A DNA stretch of 64,000 nt, taken from contig NC_010528.1 of NCBI RefSeq assembly GCF_000069785.1, positions 1,054,001-1,118,000 on the forward strand, written 5' to 3'. The notes beneath the pieces were generated by a model. It ran no database searches and was not told the origin of the DNA. It was given only the letters and a program-made list of their open reading frames with translations. Numbering within the stretch: position 1 is the first letter of the stretch; each line of letters starts with the position of its first letter. This stretch comes from Cupriavidus taiwanensis LMG 19424 (GTDB lineage Bacteria > Pseudomonadota > Gammaproteobacteria > Burkholderiales > Burkholderiaceae). Positions 36,761 through 47,887 of this stretch are shown here, piece by piece. Position numbers and translations under genes: made by a program.

Positions 36761-36870
36761 GGGTGGAACGGGGATTGCGCACCGCACATCGCTTTTCGCC
36801 CAGGCGGGCGACGCGTTATGATTGCCTGCAACCCCCGCCATCGCGCGCCCGCCGCCGGCATTGCCACGCC

Positions 36871-37740
36871 ATGCGTCATCCCGATTTTCCTTCGTCACTC
36901 GCCGTGACTGCCGCATGGCAGGCCAGCCTGCGGCTGCGCTTTGCGCAACGCGGCGACCGCACCGCGCTGGTCGAGCGCCGCCACCAGGGGCCGCTGCTGG
37001 TGCAGAAGCCGCTGTACCCGGAAGGCCCCATCTGCCATGCCGTGATCCTGCATCCGCCCGCTGGCGTGGCGGGTGGCGACAGCCTGGATATCGAAGTGAC
37101 GGTCGAGGCCGGCGCCCACGCGGTGCTGGCCACGCCGGGCGCTACCAAGTGGTACAAGTCGCTCGGCCGCGACGCGGCGCAGCAGGTGCGGCTGACGGTC
37201 GGGGCCGGCGCGCGGCTGGACTGGCTGCCGCAGGAGAACATCGTCTTTGACGATGCGCGCGCGCGGATTTCGACCGTGCTCGACGTGGCGCCGGGCGGCA
37301 GTGCGATCGGCTGGGATGCCGTGGTGCTGGGCCGGCAGGCATCGGGCGAGCAGTGGGCACGCGGCGCGCTGTGGCTCGATACACGCGTCGGCGCCGGCGA
37401 GCGCGCGTTGTGGATCGAACAGTCGCATCTCGATGCGCAATCGCCGCTGCGCACGGCGGTGGCGGGACTGGACGGGCTCAATGTGCTGGGCACGCTATGG
37501 GCGGTGGGCGAGGGCGCCACGCAGCAACTGGCGGAAGCGCTGGCGGAGCAGTTGCCCTATGGGCCGGAACTGCGCGCGGGCGTGACCTGCCTGGCAGCCC
37601 ATGGCCGCTCGATGCTGCTGGTGCGCGTGCTCGGCCGGCAGATGGAGGCCGTGCGCCATGTGATGGTCGACAGCTGGAGCGCGCTGCGCGAGCCGATGCA
37701 CGGCGTGGCGGCGCGGCCGCTGCGGCTGTGGGCAACTTAG
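36871..37740 (+). CDS. ureD: Urease accessory protein UreD
   Basis: UreD is a scaffold of the nickel-insertion complex (UreD-UreF-UreG) that binds the urease apoenzyme. The 289-aa protein has the family stretches EGPICHAVILHPPAGVAGGD and ATKWYKSLG followed by WLPQENIVFD. The ATG at 36871 begins MRHPDFPSSLAVTAAW; the open frame upstream is a shadow of urtE. A weak TATGAT element at 36817-36822 could give a secondary promoter but has no good -35. ureA follows after 39 bases. Confidence 0.93.
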   Translation: MRHPDFPSSLAVTAAWQASLRLRFAQRGDRTALVERRHQGPLLVQKPLYPEGPICHAVILHPPAGVAGGDSLDIEVTVEAGAHAVLATPGATKWYKSLGRDAAQQVRLTVGAGARLDWLPQENIVFDDARARISTVLDVAPGGSAIGWDAVVLGRQASGEQWARGALWLDTRVGAGERALWIEQSHLDAQSPLRTAVAGLDGLNVLGTLWAVGEGATQQLAEALAEQLPYGPELRAGVTCLAAHGRSMLLVRVLGRQMEAVRHVMVDSWSALREPMHGVAARPLRLWAT

Positions 37741-37779
37741 GCCACGACCGGACAACAAGACAGACAGGGAACGAGAGAG

Positions 37780-38082
37780 ATGGAACTGACGCCGAGAGAG
37801 AAGGACAAGCTGCTGATCTTTACCGCCGCGCTGCTGGCCGAACGGCGCAAGGCGCGCGGGCTCAAGCTCAACTATCCGGAAGCGGTGGCGCTGATCACCG
37901 CCGCCATCATGGAGGGCGCGCGCGACGGTCGCACCGTGGCCGAGCTGATGCACGAAGGCACCACCGTGCTGACGCGAGAAGACGTGATGGACGGCATCGC
38001 CGAGATGATCCCCGAGATCCAGGTGGAAGCGACGTTCCCCGACGGCACCAAGCTGGTGACCGTGCACCACCCCATTGTCTGA
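37780..38082 (+). CDS. ureA: Urease subunit gamma
   Basis: UreA is the small gamma subunit of the nickel urease (UreABC)3. The 100-aa length is standard and the sequence [20 protein letters not shown], the [21 protein letters not shown] helix and the C-terminal [14 protein letters not shown] are canonical. A GGGAACGAGAGAG stretch lies before the ATG. It is separated from ureB by a hupE/ureJ-type gene. Confidence 0.97.
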   Translation: MELTPREKDKLLIFTAALLAERRKARGLKLNYPEAVALITAAIMEGARDGRTVAELMHEGTTVLTREDVMDGIAEMIPEIQVEATFPDGTKLVTVHHPIV

Positions 38083-38128
38083 GTATGCATTGATCACCGA
38101 AGCCGATAACACTTCCAATTCCAATCCG

Positions 38129-38749
38129 ATGACCGCGATGACCCGTACCGCTTGCCTGCGCCTTGCCCTGGGCGCTTCCCTGACCGTTGCCGCCGGCGCC
38201 GCGCTGGCGCATCCCGGCCACGACGCCGCCACCGTCGGCGCCAGCCTGTGGGCGGGCCTGGCGCACCCGTTCACCGGCGCCGACCACCTGCTGGCGATGG
38301 CCGCGGTGGGCGTATGGAGCGCACTGGTGGCGCGCTCCGCCGCCGATACGCTGCGCCTGCCGCTGGCTTTCGTGGGCTTGATGCTGGTGGGCGCCGCGCT
38401 CGGCCTCTCCGGCATGGCGCTGCCCGCGGTGGAGCCGATGATCGCGGCTTCGCTGCTGGTGATCGGTGTGCTGCTGGCGCTGCGCGCAAAGTTGCCGGCA
38501 TGGGCCGGCACGCTGCTGGTGGGCGGCTTTGCCGTGTTCCATGGCTACGCGCATGGCGCCGAACTGCCCGCCAGCGCGGGCGCGCTGCCGGCGGTGCTGG
38601 CCTACGTGGGCGGCTTCGCCGCGGCGACCATGGCGTTGCACCTGCTGGGCATCGGCGCCGGCACGCTGCTGCGCCGCCGTGCCGGCTGGCTGGCGCGCGC
38701 GGCCGGCGCCGGCGTGGCGCTGTACGGCGCCGGCCTGCTGGTGGCCTGA
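38129..38749 (+). CDS. HupE/UreJ family membrane protein, probable nickel transporter
   Basis: A 206-aa membrane protein with an N-terminal signal ending in LAHPGHD and about six further hydrophobic helices. The motif [16 protein letters not shown] (about residues 43-58) is the metal-binding signature of the HupE/UreJ family, thought to move Ni2+. Location between ureA and ureB supports a role in nickel supply to urease. The start is uncertain: ATG codons at 38129 and 38138 both fit, and neither has a Shine-Dalgarno; a TTG at 38075 overlapping ureA is also open. Confidence 0.85.
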
Positions 38750-38760
38750 GGAGGACCGCC

Positions 38761-39065
38761 ATGATCCCCGGTGAACTGATGCCCGCCGACGGCGAGATCG
38801 AACTCAACGCCGGCCGCGCCACCGTCAGCGTGACCGTGGCCAATACCGGCGACCGGCCGATCCAGGTCGGCTCGCACTTCCACTTCTACGAAACCAACGC
38901 CGCACTGGCATTCGAGCGCGAGGCCGCGCGCGGCTTCCGCCTGAACATCGCCGCGGGCACCGCCGTGCGGTTCGAGCCCGGGCAGACCCGCACCGTGGAA
39001 CTGGTGGCGCTGGCGGGCGACCGCATCGTCTACGGCTTCAACGGCAAGATCATGGGAGCGCTGTG

Positions 39066-39066
<1 letters not shown>
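38761..39066 (+). CDS. ureB: Urease subunit beta
   Basis: UreB is the beta subunit of urease. The 101-aa protein starts [16 protein letters not shown] and has the canonical [11 protein letters not shown] motif (about residues 36-46) and the [17 protein letters not shown] segment. A GAGGAG site is seven bases before the ATG. The stop overlaps the ureC start by one base (TGATG), so the two are translationally coupled. Confidence 0.97.
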
Positions 39067-40781
<1,715 letters not shown>

Positions 40782-40807
40782 ACGGCCGCGGCCCGTGCCG
40801 CGGAAAA

Positions 40808-41428
40808 ATGCCGATGCTGAAGATCGATAAAGTCCTCGCCGCTCCGCACGGCATTGCCAGCGTGCTGGTGCGCCGCGCACCCAAGCTGGTGCTGCCGTTC
40901 GCCGACCGCAGCAAGAGCCGCCTGCGCGCGGTGCTCGACAACGGTGCAGACGCCGCGCTGTTCCTGCCTCGCGGCACCGTGCTGCGCGGCGGCGACCTGC
41001 TGGTGGCGGAAGACGGCAGTTTCGTCGAGGTCCGGGCCGCCGCCGAGTCCGTGCTGGAAGTCCGCGCGCAAGATCCGCACGCGCTGATGCGCGCGGCCTA
41101 CCACCTCGGCAACCGCCACACGCCGGTGGAGATCGGCCGCGACTACCTGCGGCTCGAATACGACGCGGTGCTGGCCGACATGCTGCGGCGGCTGGGCGTG
41201 CTTGCGGAGCGTGCCGAACTGCCGTTCGAGCCGGAGGCGGGCGCCTATGGCGGCGGGCACAAGCATGGACACGATGCGACGTTCGCGGAGGATTATGCGG
41301 CGGCGCAGGCGGTGTTTCATGAGCATCATGGGCACTCGCACTCGCACTCGCACTCGCACTCGCATGGTCATGAGGGCGAGCATGTCCATGGGGAGCAAAC
41401 CGTCGCCGATCCCCCGACCCGCCCATGA
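40808..41428 (+). CDS. ureE: Urease accessory protein UreE (nickel chaperone, His-rich tail)
   Basis: UreE delivers Ni2+ to the UreG/UreDF complex. The 206-aa protein has the peptide-binding N-terminal domain (residues ~1-75), a metal-binding domain with [13 protein letters not shown] (about residues 97-109), and a long His-rich tail. Within the tail, five exact copies of the hexanucleotide CACTCG (41333-41362) encode alternating His-Ser. It overlaps ureF by four bases (ATGA). Confidence 0.95.
   Translation: MPMLKIDKVLAAPHGIASVLVRRAPKLVLPFADRSKSRLRAVLDNGADAALFLPRGTVLRGGDLLVAEDGSFVEVRAAAESVLEVRAQDPHALMRAAYHLGNRHTPVEIGRDYLRLEYDAVLADMLRRLGVLAERAELPFEPEAGAYGGGHKHGHDATFAEDYAAAQAVFHEHHGHSHSHSHSHSHGHEGEHVHGEQTVADPPTRP
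41333..41362 (+). repeat. Tandem hexanucleotide repeat in ureE
   Basis: Five perfect units of CACTCG in frame, giving five His-Ser pairs in the nickel-binding tail. Such repeats can change copy number by slippage without a frameshift. Confidence 0.9.
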
Positions 41429-42117
41429 CCGGCCTCCACCAACTCATCTCCCTTCTGCACCTCGCATCCCCCGCCTTGCCCATCGGCGGCTTCAGCTATT
41501 CGCAAGGCCTCGAGGCCGCGATCGAATGCGGCAGCGTGCATGACGCCCCCACGGCCGAGCGCTGGATCGGCGACAACCTGCGGCATGTCCAGGCGCAATG
41601 CGAGGCGCCGTTATGGCTGCTGCTGCATCGCCACTGGCAGGCGGGCGATGCCGTGCGGGTGCGGAGCTGGAACGACTGGTTCCACGCCACCCGCGAGACC
41701 TCCGAGTTGCGGCTGGAGACCGAGCAGATGGGCTGGTCGCTGGCCCGGCTGATCGCGCAGATGGAATGGGGTACGCCCGCATTGCGCGAGACCCTGGCCG
41801 CGCTGTCGCCCGTGTGCCTGCCGACCGCCTTCACCGCTGCCTGCGTGGCGCTGGAGATCGGCGCGCGCGACGGTCTGGCCGCCTACTGCTTCAACTGGGC
41901 CGAGAACCAGGTGGCCGCGGCGATCAAGGCGGTGCCGCTGGGGCAGGTGGCGGGGCAGCACATGCTGCGCCGGCTGCATGGCGCCGTGCTCGACACCGTC
42001 GACGAAGCCTGTCGCCGCGCCGAGGCCACGCCGCCGCAACTGTCGACGTTTTCCCCGATGCTGGGCCTGCTGTGCGCACGCCACGAAACGCAGTACTCCC
42101 GGCTGTTCCGATCCTGA
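41425..42117 (+). CDS. ureF: Urease accessory protein UreF
   Basis: UreF joins UreD and UreG in the nickel-insertion complex and gates GTP hydrolysis. The 230-aa all-helical protein begins with [24 protein letters not shown], a family signature, and has [15 protein letters not shown] and [22 protein letters not shown] at the C terminus. It overlaps ureE by four bases; ureG starts 13 bases after its stop. Confidence 0.95.
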   Translation: MTGLHQLISLLHLASPALPIGGFSYSQGLEAAIECGSVHDAPTAERWIGDNLRHVQAQCEAPLWLLLHRHWQAGDAVRVRSWNDWFHATRETSELRLETEQMGWSLARLIAQMEWGTPALRETLAALSPVCLPTAFTAACVALEIGARDGLAAYCFNWAENQVAAAIKAVPLGQVAGQHMLRRLHGAVLDTVDEACRRAEATPPQLSTFSPMLGLLCARHETQYSRLFRS

Positions 42118-42130
42118 ACCGATTACCACC

Positions 42131-42756
<626 letters not shown>

Positions 42757-42760
<4 letters not shown>

Positions 42761-43206
42761 CCGTCCTGGCTGGGGTCGGCATCGGGTGCCGGCCTGGGGC
42801 CGGCACTGCCGTGCCCGAGCGCCGGGCGGAAGCTGCCCTTGCCCGCCAGCGCCCGTGCCACCGCGGCGACCAGGTTCAGCTCCGGCTCGGTGAGTTCGGT
42901 CATGTGGTGCACCGTGGCTTCGATCGCCGCGCGCTGGCGGTTGCCGAACGGCGCGCGCGATTGCTCGACCTGCAGCTGGCTGGCGTCGTGGCGGCTGAAG
43001 TCCAGCATCTCGGCGGTGGGCACGGCCAGGGTCTCGGCCAGCCTGCAGATGTTGGCCAGCGCCAGGTTGCGCTTGCCGCTTTCAATGCCGCTCAGGTACG
43101 AGCGCGACAGCCCGCTTTCGAGCGAAAGGGTCTCCTGGGACCAGCCTCTTTGCTTGCGCAGCCAGGCAAGATGCAATCCGAAAAGTCTGAGATTTCGAGA
43201 AGTCAT
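42757..43206 (-). CDS. XRE-family helix-turn-helix regulator
   Basis: A 149-aa protein with an N-terminal HTH domain of the Cro/C1 (XRE) type (about residues 8-62: [20 protein letters not shown], then [20 protein letters not shown]). The C-terminal part has no recognisable sensor domain and ends in a Pro/Gly/Ala-rich tail. The start at 43206 is chosen from the HTH position; an upstream extension of 119 codons is open but looks non-coding. It is convergent with ureG, overlapping by four bases, and divergent from the next gene, which it may control. Confidence 0.82.
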
Positions 43207-43245
43207 GGGATCAACAAAAGTTCGGAGTGGTCTGAGGCTAAGGGT

Positions 43246-43273
43246 TTGACCTTGAGGCCACGACAACTTATCC
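43246..43273 (+). promoter_or_regulatory. Possible promoter before the cupin-like hypothetical gene
   Basis: TTGACC (43246-43251) and TTATCC (43268-43273) are 16 bases apart on the plus strand, in the divergent region between the XRE regulator and the gene at 43473. Confidence 0.4.
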
Positions 43274-43472
43274 TCATCCTCACTATCGGTGTCCGATCCG
43301 CAAACTGAGGGGCGCGCCAGGCATGGGCGCGGCACGATGGCATCAACCGGGCGGCCTGCATCGCAGCGCCGCGCCAGACGGGTTATTGCGCAGGACCGAG
43401 CGTCACGCCGCCAGGCGTGCGCGGGCTGCGCGGACAGGCGCGTGTTGCCTGTCGCCCTGCAGGGGGATTGCC

Positions 43473-44306
43473 ATGCAGATCTTCTCGCTGTTCGAGGCGC
43501 GCATGCGCGCCTTCGATGCCGACCGCCGCGCGCCGTCGGATTTGATTCCCGGATTCCAGTCACGCTTGCTTGCCGCTGCTGCCGGTCTCGGCTGCACCTG
43601 CGACTACATCTTCCTCTGCGCCGGCGAGCGCCAGCCCGAATTTTCAGCGAATTGCCATGAATGGTGGGGATGCCTGCGTGGCGGCGTGCGGCTGAGTTCG
43701 CCGGGGCGCGGCAGCCTGCTGGTGGGCGGCGGCGAACTGTTCGCGCCAGCGCCGGGGGTGCCGATGCAGGTGCAGGCGGTGGCCGACACCATCATGGTGC
43801 GCGCCGTGCCGCAAGGCCCTGCCGAGGCCGCGCGCGCCGTGGCCATGCCCGCGGGCGCGTGGCATGGCGCGCTGGGCGCGATGGCCCCCGCCGGCGCCGA
43901 GGGCGCAACGGCAGCGCAGGCGCCGGCGGACGCGCCGGAGACGGAGGACCGGCCGGCGCAGCAGGCTGTTCGCCCGGAGTTCGTCCAACTGGATGGATCG
44001 GCGGATGACTGGGGCCCGCGGCTGCGCGCGCGCGGCTTGCGCTGGGCGCTGTGTTACCAGGGTGCCGTCGCCCTGCACTGGCATGGCGCGTTGGCGCTGG
44101 CCGGGGGCGACATGGCCTTGCTGCAGCCCGGATCGCTCTACGCGCCGGACCCGCAGGAGTCATGCCGGCTCGACCTGCTTTCGCCGGGCGCCGGCCTGCT
44201 GTGCTGCTTCGGTCCGGGCGATGCCCCGCATGACGGCGTGGCCGCGCGCGGCGGCCGGCGCGCGGATGGCCGCGCCGTGGCGCGCGATGCGCTGGCATCG
44301 GCCTGA
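43473..44306 (+). CDS. Uncharacterised protein, possible two-barrel (cupin-like) fold
   Basis: A 277-aa protein with no family I can name. An AGGGGG site precedes the ATG. Two similar-looking beta-rich blocks are visible: residues ~25-105 (YIFLCAGERQPEF, then GGGELFAPAPGVPMQVQ) and residues ~180-255 (ALCYQGAVALHWHGALALAGGDMALL, then DLLSPGAGLLCCF). Each has a strand, Gly-rich turn and -GG-D/E- pattern reminiscent of a cupin half. The linker (residues ~125-170) is Ala/Pro/Glu-rich. No signal peptide or membrane helix is seen. It is divergent from an XRE regulator, so a small-molecule sensor or enzyme under its control is possible. Confidence 0.6.
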   Translation: MQIFSLFEARMRAFDADRRAPSDLIPGFQSRLLAAAAGLGCTCDYIFLCAGERQPEFSANCHEWWGCLRGGVRLSSPGRGSLLVGGGELFAPAPGVPMQVQAVADTIMVRAVPQGPAEAARAVAMPAGAWHGALGAMAPAGAEGATAAQAPADAPETEDRPAQQAVRPEFVQLDGSADDWGPRLRARGLRWALCYQGAVALHWHGALALAGGDMALLQPGSLYAPDPQESCRLDLLSPGAGLLCCFGPGDAPHDGVAARGGRRADGRAVARDALASA

Positions 44307-44371
44307 CGGCCCGCGTGGCTGCCGGCCAGCGCACTGCGCAAGCCGCGCAGCGGCCGGCCGGCGTACCGCCC

Positions 44372-45064
44372 TCAGTGACGCTTGTACTGCGTGGCGCCGA
44401 ACAGCACTTCGCGCGCCTTGTCGTCCTGCAGCGCCTTGCGCGCGCTGGCCAGCACCTCCACGCCGCGCTTGACCGCGGGACGCTCGGCGATCTCGTTGAA
44501 CCAGCGCTTCAGGTGAGGGTAGTCGTCCAGCTCCACGCCCTGGTTCTGCCAGCTGCGCAGCCACGGGAAGGTGGCGATGTCGGCGATGGTGTACTGGTCG
44601 CCGGCCAGCCATGGATGCTTCGACAACTGCGTGTCGATCACGCCGTACAGGCGCTTCGCTTCATTGGTGTAGCGGTTGACCGCGTACGCGATCTGCTCGG
44701 GCGCATAGATGCGGAAGTGATGCGCCTGTCCAAGCATCGGACCCACGCCGCCCATCTGGAACATCAGCCACTGCAGGGTCTCGTACTTGCCGCGCACGTC
44801 TTCGGGCAGGAACTTGCCGGTCTTGCCCGCCAGGTAGAGCAGGATGGCGCCCGATTCGAACAGCGAGATCGGCTTGCCGTCGGGTCCGTGCGGGTCGACG
44901 ATGGCGGGAATCTTGTTGTTGGGGCTGATCTTCAGGAAGTCCTCGCCGAACTGGTCGCCGGCGCCGATGTTGATCGGGTGGACCTTGTACTCCAGTCCGC
45001 ACTCCTCCAGCATGATGTGGACTTTGTGGCCATTGGGCGTGGCCCAGGTGTAGACGTCGATCAT
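44372..45064 (-). CDS. Glutathione S-transferase family protein (nu-class-like)
   Basis: A 230-aa two-domain protein with an N-terminal thioredoxin-like domain (MIDVYTWATPNGHKVHIMLEE, PNNKIPAIVD, SLFESGAILLYLA) and a C-terminal helical domain (GDQYTIADIATFPWLR). The TPNGHK active-site region resembles bacterial YfcG/YghU proteins, which act as disulfide reductases with glutathione. It lies downstream of an acyl-CoA dehydrogenase on the same strand but is separated by a terminator. A GGAGATTCCTG stretch precedes the ATG. Confidence 0.9.
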   Translation of the reverse strand: MIDVYTWATPNGHKVHIMLEECGLEYKVHPINIGAGDQFGEDFLKISPNNKIPAIVDPHGPDGKPISLFESGAILLYLAGKTGKFLPEDVRGKYETLQWLMFQMGGVGPMLGQAHHFRIYAPEQIAYAVNRYTNEAKRLYGVIDTQLSKHPWLAGDQYTIADIATFPWLRSWQNQGVELDDYPHLKRWFNEIAERPAVKRGVEVLASARKALQDDKAREVLFGATQYKRH

Positions 45065-45144
45065 TGCAGGAATCTCCTGGCTGCTGTCATGGGAACGGCC
45101 ACATCAACCACTGACGTGGCGAACCGCGCGATTTAAGCACAGAA

Positions 45145-45175
45145 GAAAAAAACGCGCAGGCAAGCTGCGCGTTTT
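45145..45175 (-). terminator. Rho-independent terminator after the ACAD11-like gene
   Basis: On the minus strand AAACGCGCAG and CTGCGCGTTT pair over 10 bp with a 5-nt loop and run into seven or more T. It lies between the dehydrogenase stop (45220) and the glutathione transferase start (45064). Confidence 0.88.
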
Positions 45176-45219
45176 CCACATTGCCGTCAGGGCCAGGCCC
45201 CGCCGGCGCGGCCAGGCGC

Positions 45220-46482
45220 TCAGAAGCCGCGCGCCACCGGCATCTTGATCGTGTCCGGGTTGACGTTCATGTGCTTGGCCAGCTCCAGCTTGGCGATGGC
45301 GTTGCGGTGCACCTCGTCCGGGCCGTCGGCCAGGCGCAGCGTGCGCTGGTGCGCCCACCAGCTGGCCAGCGGGAAATCGCTGGAAACGCCGGCGGCGCCA
45401 TGCACCTGGATGGCCCAGTCGATTACCTTCAGCGCCACGTTGGGAGCCACCACCTTGATCATGGCGATCTCGGCCTTGGCCACCTTGTTGCCGACCGTGT
45501 CCATCATGTACGCGGCCTTGAGCGTCAGCAGGCGCGCCATCTCGATCTCGCAACGGGCTTCGGCGATGCGCTCCTGCGTCACACCCTGGGCCGACACCGG
45601 CTTGCCAAAGGCCACCCGCGACAGCGCGCGCTTGCACAGCAGTTCCAGCGCGCGCTCGGCCACGCCGATGCTGCGCATGCAGTGGTGGATGCGGCCCGGG
45701 CCCAGGCGGCCCTGCGCGATCTCGAAGCCGCGGCCTTCCCCCAGCAGGATGTTCGAGGCCGGCACGCGCACGTTCTTCAGCTCGATCTCCATGTGGCCGT
45801 GCGGCGCGTCGTCGTAGCCGAACACCGGCAGGAAGCGCTTGATGGTGATGCCCGGGGTATCGGCCGGCACCACGATCATCGACTGCTGCTCATGGCGGCC
45901 GGCCTCGGGATCGGTCTTGCCCATCACGATGTAGACCTTGCAGCGCGGATCGCCGGCGCCCGACGACCACCACTTGGTGCCGTTGATCACGTAGTGGTCG
46001 CCATCGCGCTCGATGCGGCACTCGATATTGGTGGCATCCGACGAGGCCACCGCCGGCTCGGTCATCAGGAAGGCCGAGCGGATCTCGCCGGCCAGCAGCG
46101 GCTCCAGCCACTGGTCTTTCAGTTCTTCCGACGCATAGCGCTCCAGCGTCTCCATGTTGCCGGTGTCCGGGGCTGCGCAGTTGAACACCTCGGCCGACCA
46201 GGGTACCCGCCCCATGATCTCGCACAGCGTGGCGTATTCCAGGTTCGACAGGCCCTGCGGCGCGCGCGGCGAACGCGGCAGGAACAGGTTCCACAGCCCG
46301 GCTTCGCGTGCCAGCGGCTTCAGTTCCTCGATCACCCTGGTCGGGATCCAGGCATTGCCGGCGCGGCGGTTGGCATCGATCTCCTCGGCGAAGCGCTTTT
46401 CGTTCGGATAGATGTGCTGGTCGAAGAAGGCCAGCAGCTTGGCCTGCATCTCCTTGACCTTCGGGCTGTACTCGAAATCCAT
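45220..46482 (-). CDS. Acyl-CoA dehydrogenase, ACAD10/ACAD11-like
   Basis: A 420-aa FAD-dependent acyl-CoA dehydrogenase. The sequences [53 protein letters not shown] and [16 protein letters not shown] match the dehydrogenase half of animal ACAD11 as I recall it. That enzyme acts on 4-phosphorylated acyl-CoA made by its own N-terminal kinase domain; here the kinase-like protein is a separate gene at 55737-56813. A divergent LysR gene is probably its regulator. GAGGAGA precedes the ATG. Exact substrate is inferred. Confidence 0.9.
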   Translation of the reverse strand: MDFEYSPKVKEMQAKLLAFFDQHIYPNEKRFAEEIDANRRAGNAWIPTRVIEELKPLAREAGLWNLFLPRSPRAPQGLSNLEYATLCEIMGRVPWSAEVFNCAAPDTGNMETLERYASEELKDQWLEPLLAGEIRSAFLMTEPAVASSDATNIECRIERDGDHYVINGTKWWSSGAGDPRCKVYIVMGKTDPEAGRHEQQSMIVVPADTPGITIKRFLPVFGYDDAPHGHMEIELKNVRVPASNILLGEGRGFEIAQGRLGPGRIHHCMRSIGVAERALELLCKRALSRVAFGKPVSAQGVTQERIAEARCEIEMARLLTLKAAYMMDTVGNKVAKAEIAMIKVVAPNVALKVIDWAIQVHGAAGVSSDFPLASWWAHQRTLRLADGPDEVHRNAIAKLELAKHMNVNPDTIKMPVARGF

Positions 46483-46595
46483 GTGGTCTCCTCGCTACGG
46501 AATCGGTGGGCGCCGGGTGTCGACAGCGCCGGGTGGCTTCGTCTTCAGGCAATAACTTTGCCGATGGAATGCACTCTATCTGAAAGCTATTAATT

Positions 46596-46612
46596 AGAAA
46601 AATGAATTTTCT
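46596..46612. promoter_or_regulatory. Inverted repeat in the LysR/acyl-CoA dehydrogenase divergent region
   Basis: AGAAAA-N5-TTTTCT is an exact inverted repeat in a locally AT-rich stretch of the 176-base intergenic region. It is a candidate binding site for the LysR-type regulator encoded on its right. Confidence 0.5.
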
Positions 46613-46658
46613 GGATTTGCCAGTATCAATTCCCTGCATTCCGTGCCAGAATCCCAGC

Positions 46659-47597
46659 ATGCAGCTCTCCCGCATCGACCTCAACCTCTTCGTCGTGTTC
46701 GACGCCATCTACAGCGAAGGCAGCATCACCGCGGCCGCGCGCCAGCTCAACCTGACGCAGCCCGCGGTCAGCCATGCGCTGGGGCGGCTGCGCACGCTGT
46801 TCGACGATCCGCTGTTCGAGCGGCGCGGGCAGGGCATGGCGCCCACGCCGCTGGCCCGTTCGCTCGCGGCCGAGGTGCGCAGCGCGCTGCAGTCGTTCGC
46901 GCGCACGCTGCAGGACACGCCGCACTTCGATCCCACCAACACCGTGCGCCGCTTCACCATCGGCATGCGCGATGCGCTCGAGTCGACGCTGCTGCCGCCG
47001 CTGATGAGCCGCGTCACGGCGATGGCGCCGCAGGTGGAGATTGCCGCGATCCGCTTCGACCGGCGTGAAATGGAATCGGAACTGCTGGCCGGCACGCTCG
47101 ACGCCGCGCTCGACATCCTGCTGCCGGTCTCGCCGGCCATCCACCATGCACCATTCATGGCCGACCCGATGGTGGTGCTGGCGCGGCGCGACCATCCGCT
47201 GGTGAAGAAAGAGCTGACGCTGGAGCGCTACCTGGCGGCCGAGCACGTGCATGTGTCGTCGCGCCGCCGCGGGGCCGGACTGGAAGACCAGGCCCTGCAT
47301 CGCATGGGCCTGACCCGGCGCGTGCGGCTGCGCTGCCAGCATTACGCCGCGGCGTGCCGAGTGGTCAGCTGCACGGACCTGCTTGCCACGCTGCCGCTGC
47401 GCTACGCGCGCATCGCCAATGAGCCCTATGCCAACCGCCTGCTGTCGCTGCCGTTCAAGGTGCCGTCGCTGGAGCTGCATCTGTACTGGCACGCGGGCGG
47501 CGAAAACGACGGCGCCAACCGCTGGCTGCGCGAGCAGCTGATGGCGGTGATGGCCTCGCTCGGCAGCGGCATGGCCGACGTGGCCGCTGCGGGCTGA
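46659..47597 (+). CDS. LysR-type transcriptional regulator
   Basis: A 312-aa LysR-family regulator. The N-terminal winged HTH (residues ~5-65) has FVVFDAIYSEGSITAAARQLNLTQPAVSHALGRLR, here quoted as its key part ITAAARQLNLTQPAVSHAL; the rest is a periplasmic-binding-like effector domain. The NodD/NahR-like opening (RIDLNLFVVFDAIY) suggests an activator of catabolic genes. The ATG at 46659 fits the usual N terminus. It is divergent from the ACAD11-like gene, its most probable target. Confidence 0.9.
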   Translation: MQLSRIDLNLFVVFDAIYSEGSITAAARQLNLTQPAVSHALGRLRTLFDDPLFERRGQGMAPTPLARSLAAEVRSALQSFARTLQDTPHFDPTNTVRRFTIGMRDALESTLLPPLMSRVTAMAPQVEIAAIRFDRREMESELLAGTLDAALDILLPVSPAIHHAPFMADPMVVLARRDHPLVKKELTLERYLAAEHVHVSSRRRGAGLEDQALHRMGLTRRVRLRCQHYAAACRVVSCTDLLATLPLRYARIANEPYANRLLSLPFKVPSLELHLYWHAGGENDGANRWLREQLMAVMASLGSGMADVAAAG

Positions 47598-47887
47598 CGG
47601 GCCTCAACGGACACTGCCGCAGCGGGAATCGCCGCCAGGTGCGGCGCGCGCGGGTCACACGTAAGCAATTGTTCAAGCGCTAGACCCTCGCGGTCCCGGC
47701 CCATACCATCGTGCGGTCTTCCTGCCCCCGGCAAAGCCACAGCGGGCCCGTGCTGCACGGTGCCCGTGAATGGTTGTCGCGCCGGCTGTCCGCGATGGCG
47801 GATCCCCCGGGCAGACCAATTCGCCGAACTTCACCACGACGACTCAGACCGATGATTGGGAAACGCTTGCCTGCCGATTGCACGTCC

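Noticed and set aside
45181..46593. A 470-aa plus-strand open frame opposite the ACAD11-like gene
   Set aside because: The minus strand encodes a full-length acyl-CoA dehydrogenase with a Shine-Dalgarno; the plus frame is a shadow.
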